From positions 3,195,001-3,259,000 of the forward strand of contig NC_020453.1 in assembly GCF_000344805.1 (NCBI RefSeq): a DNA stretch of 64,000 nucleotides, written 5' to 3'. This DNA comes from Bradyrhizobium oligotrophicum S58. Lineage in GTDB: Bacteria > Pseudomonadota > Alphaproteobacteria > Rhizobiales > Xanthobacteraceae. How positions within the stretch are numbered: the first letter of the stretch is position 1; the number at the start of each line of letters is the position of its first letter. The notes beneath the pieces are model-generated. The model searched no databases. It saw only the letters and a program-made list of their open reading frames with translations, and was not told where the DNA came from. The position numbers and the translations under genes were made by a program. Positions 61,661-64,000 of the stretch are shown here, in pieces.

Positions 61661-62671
61661 GTGAGCCGCTTCATCGAGCGCCATCCGGTCTGGTCTCTCG
61701 TTGTGCTGCTGGCCGTGGCTCTCCTGGTCTGGTTGATCTTTGCGGTGTGGCCGGCCGGCCTCGAGGAAGCGATCGGCCGCAAGAAGGTGTTCCTCAACGC
61801 GGTCTTCAACGGCATCACGCTCGGCGGGCTGTATTTCCTGGTCGCGAGCGGCTTCACGCTCATTTTCGGCCTGATGCGCAACGTCAATCTGGCGCATGGC
61901 TCGTTGTATCTGCTCGGCGGCTATGTCGGCTACGGCATCTCGACGGCGACCGGCTCCTGGGTCCTCGCCTTCATCGCCGCCTTTGTCGTCGTTGCCATCG
62001 TCGGCGTGTTGCTGCAGGTCCTGGTGTTCCGGCGGATGGAGGGGCAGGACCTGCGCCAGACCATGGTGACGATCGGCCTCTCGATCGTGTTCGCCGACCT
62101 GATGCTGTGGGCGTTCGGCGGCGATTTCTACCAGGTGCAGACTCCGGCCTGGCTGATCGGGCCGGTGCAGCTGCCGCTGATGACGGCGATGAAATCGTCG
62201 GGCGAGGCGGTGTTCCTGCAATATCCGGCGGTGCGGCTGGTGATCTTCGGCGGCTCGGTCGTGATCGGCGTCGCGATGTGGCTCGCGCTCAACCGCACCC
62301 GGGTCGGCATGATCGTCCGCGCCGGCGTCGACGATCGCGACATTCTCGCCGCCACCGGTGTGCAGATCCAACTGGTGTTTGTGCTGGTGTTCGCGCTCGG
62401 CGCCGGCCTAGCCGGCATTGCTGGCGTGGTCGGCGGAACTTTCCAGTCGCTCTCGCCCGGCGAAGACACGCGGTTTCTGCTGGCGTCGCTCGTGGTCGTC
62501 ATCGTCGGCGGCATGGGATCGATTCCGGGGGCCGCGCTCGGCGCCGTGATCATCGGGCTCGCCGAACAGCTCGGCTCGGTCTACATCCCGACCTACGCGA
62601 TCGTCGTGACCTTCCTGATCATGGTGCTGGTGCTGGCGTTGCGGCCCCAGGGCCTGCTGGCGAGGCGTTGA
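61661..62671 (+). CDS. livH: Liv-type ABC transporter permease (LivH-like)
   Basis: A 336-residue membrane protein with about eight or nine hydrophobic segments. It has the LivH segments NAVFNGITLGGLYFLVASGF (about residues 46-65), LIFGLMRNVNLAHGSLYLLG (about 67-86) and SLVVVIVGGMGSIPGAALGA near the end. It starts with GTG 61661, with GGAGGGG six bases upstream. It is one base away from the LivM gene, forming the permease pair. The 283 bases upstream contain no gene I can support. Confidence 0.92.
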   Translation: MSRFIERHPVWSLVVLLAVALLVWLIFAVWPAGLEEAIGRKKVFLNAVFNGITLGGLYFLVASGFTLIFGLMRNVNLAHGSLYLLGGYVGYGISTATGSWVLAFIAAFVVVAIVGVLLQVLVFRRMEGQDLRQTMVTIGLSIVFADLMLWAFGGDFYQVQTPAWLIGPVQLPLMTAMKSSGEAVFLQYPAVRLVIFGGSVVIGVAMWLALNRTRVGMIVRAGVDDRDILAATGVQIQLVFVLVFALGAGLAGIAGVVGGTFQSLSPGEDTRFLLASLVVVIVGGMGSIPGAALGAVIIGLAEQLGSVYIPTYAIVVTFLIMVLVLALRPQGLLARR

Positions 62672-62672
62672 G

Positions 62673-63761
62673 ATGTCCTTGATCCAGGAAGCACGGGCGC
62701 GGGAGGTCACGCTGGCACGGAGCGCCGCCGCGCAGCCGGCCGCGTGGTCGGTGACCGAGCAGCCCTGGGCGTGGGCCGTGGCGGCGCTGCTCTTGATCAT
62801 GCCGGTCATCGCCAACGGCTTCTTTTTGATCGAGATCTTCGGCACCACCCTGATCCTCGGCACCATCGCGCTGAGCCTGATGTTCCTCGCCGGCTACGGC
62901 GGCATGGTCAGCCTGATGCAGCTGACGATCGCGGGCTTTGCCGGCTACATGGTCGCCGTGTTCGGCGTCAGCGGCAACGCCAATATCAGCCTGGGCTGGC
63001 CGTGGTGGCTGGCGACGCCGATGGCGCTGGTGCTCGCGGTGCTGTTCGGCACGCTCGGCGGGGCGCTCGCAGTGCGCACCGAAGGCATCTACACCATCAT
63101 GATCACGCTCGCGATCGGCGCGGCGTTCTACTACTTCACCAACCAGAACTGGGCGATCTTCAACGGGCATACCGGCATCAACACGGTCGCCACGCCGCAT
63201 TTTCTCGGCGTCGATTGGCGCATGGACATCGCGTTCTATTACCTGACGCTGGCGGTGGCGGCGCTGTGCTATTTCGCCGTGCTGTATCTGTCGCGCGCGC
63301 CGTTCGGCCTGGCGCTGCAGGGCGTGCGCGACAATCCCAGGCGGATGGCGGCGCTGGGCTTCAACGTCAATGCGCATCGGATCGCCGCCTATGCCGTCGC
63401 GGCCCTGGTTGCCGGACTGGCCGGCGTGCTGCAGGTCTGGAACTACCGGCAGATCTCGCCGGGCTCGGTCGCGGTCGAGCGCTGCATCGACATTCTGATC
63501 GTCGCCGTGGTCGGCGGCATCACCCGCCCGGTCGGGCCCTATATCGGTGCCTTCATCTTCGTCATCCTGCGCACCTTCGCGCTCGACTTCCTGGTCAAGG
63601 TCGGGCTCGACGGCAACCGATTCCGCCTGCTGATCGGGCTCGGTTTCCTCGCCATCGTGTTCTGGTCGTCCGATGGCGTCATCGGCCTCTATGAGCGGTG
63701 GCGGCGTCGCGGCCGGCCCGTGGAGACGCGGCCGCGTCCGGGAGGTCACGGCCATGGATAG
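62673..63761 (+). CDS. livM: Liv-type ABC transporter permease (LivM-like)
   Basis: A 362-residue permease with about ten hydrophobic segments. Marks are LMFLAGYGGMVSLMQLTIAG (about residues 70-89), GVRDNPRRMAALGFNVNAHR (about 218-237), characteristic of LivM, and VGGITRPVGPYIGAFIFVIL. The C-terminal tail is basic. ATG 62673 directly follows the LivH stop, and its last codons overlap the start of the next ATPase by eight bases. Confidence 0.93.
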   Translation: MSLIQEARAREVTLARSAAAQPAAWSVTEQPWAWAVAALLLIMPVIANGFFLIEIFGTTLILGTIALSLMFLAGYGGMVSLMQLTIAGFAGYMVAVFGVSGNANISLGWPWWLATPMALVLAVLFGTLGGALAVRTEGIYTIMITLAIGAAFYYFTNQNWAIFNGHTGINTVATPHFLGVDWRMDIAFYYLTLAVAALCYFAVLYLSRAPFGLALQGVRDNPRRMAALGFNVNAHRIAAYAVAALVAGLAGVLQVWNYRQISPGSVAVERCIDILIVAVVGGITRPVGPYIGAFIFVILRTFALDFLVKVGLDGNRFRLLIGLGFLAIVFWSSDGVIGLYERWRRRGRPVETRPRPGGHGHG

Positions 63762-64000
63762 GGTGGCGGACCGGCTCTCGGCGCTCGGCTCGACCGCAGC
63801 TCTCGAACTGCGCGGGGTGACGCGGATGTTCGGCGCGCTGGCCGCACTCACCGACGTCACCATCACCGTCCGGCCCGGCGAGCGGCGCGCCGTGCTCGGC
63901 TCGAACGGCGCCGGCAAGACCACTTTGTTCAATTGCGTCACCGGTGATTTCCTGCCGACCTCCGGCACGATCCGCTTCTTCGGCGAGGACATCACGGGGT
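63754..64000 (+). CDS. livG: Liv-type ABC transporter ATPase (LivG-like), partial
   Basis: The first 82 residues of an ATPase that runs off the right edge. It has a typical start (ALELRGVTRMFGALAALTDV) and Walker A GSNGAGKT (about residues 49-56), followed by FNCVTGDFLPTSGTIRFFGE, which matches the LivG subgroup. ATG 63754 has GGGAGG upstream and overlaps the LivM stop, so it is translationally coupled. A LivF ATPase probably follows outside the window. Confidence 0.9.
   Translation, partial: MDRVADRLSALGSTAALELRGVTRMFGALAALTDVTITVRPGERRAVLGSNGAGKTTLFNCVTGDFLPTSGTIRFFGEDITG

Noticed and set aside
1..64000. tRNA, rRNA, CRISPR arrays, insertion sequences and prophage genes
   Set aside because: I looked for cloverleaf-like sequences, regularly spaced repeats and transposase or integrase motifs and found none that I could support.

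Overview
The window looks like part of a Bradyrhizobium-type alphaproteobacterial chromosome. The evidence is high GC coding sequence with strong GC3 bias, rhizobial-style exopolysaccharide (EPS) proteins, tight ATGA start/stop overlaps, many ABC importers, and a repeat resembling those dispersed in Bradyrhizobiaceae genomes. This is inference from sequence character; no rRNA or other phylogenetic marker is present.

Left half (about 1-37 kb): an EPS/capsule locus of the Wzy-dependent type. It holds a Wza-like outer-membrane export lipoprotein (cut by the window edge), a phosphoglycosyl transferase that starts repeat synthesis, a nucleotide-sugar cassette (cytidylyltransferase, PIG-L deacetylase, SDR, C-methyltransferase, 3,5-epimerase-like protein, DUF4910 protein), several glycosyltransferases, a Wzx flippase, a Wzy/O-antigen-ligase-like polymerase and an ExoP/Wzc tyrosine kinase. 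Also present are two membrane acyltransferases, a secreted beta-helix protein, a WecG-type transferase fused to a STAS domain, and an AsnB / hydrolase / FAD-oxidoreductase / ATP-grasp block that looks like an amide-forming decoration module. An H-NS-family gene sits near the left end. Many intergenic regions here are AT-rich and carry a recurring GATTTAAT/ATTAAATC motif that I did not see in the right half.

Junction (about 36.9-38.0 kb): the exoP promoter region followed by a non-coding dispersed-repeat-like segment.

Right half (about 38-64 kb): three carbohydrate/solute uptake systems, each with its own regulator. (1) A SorC-regulated polyol/sugar system: a divergent kinase-HAD-aldolase operon, and a ten-gene operon with binding protein, two permeases, two unequal ATPases, EryA-like kinase, 2-hydroxyacid dehydrogenase, class II aldolase and GlpD/EryB-like dehydrogenase. 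(2) A ribose-type ABC importer divergent from a LacI regulator, with a palindromic operator between them. (3) A Liv-type importer with an AraC regulator inside the gene set, running off the right edge. A GC-rich stem-loop follows each of the three binding-protein genes.
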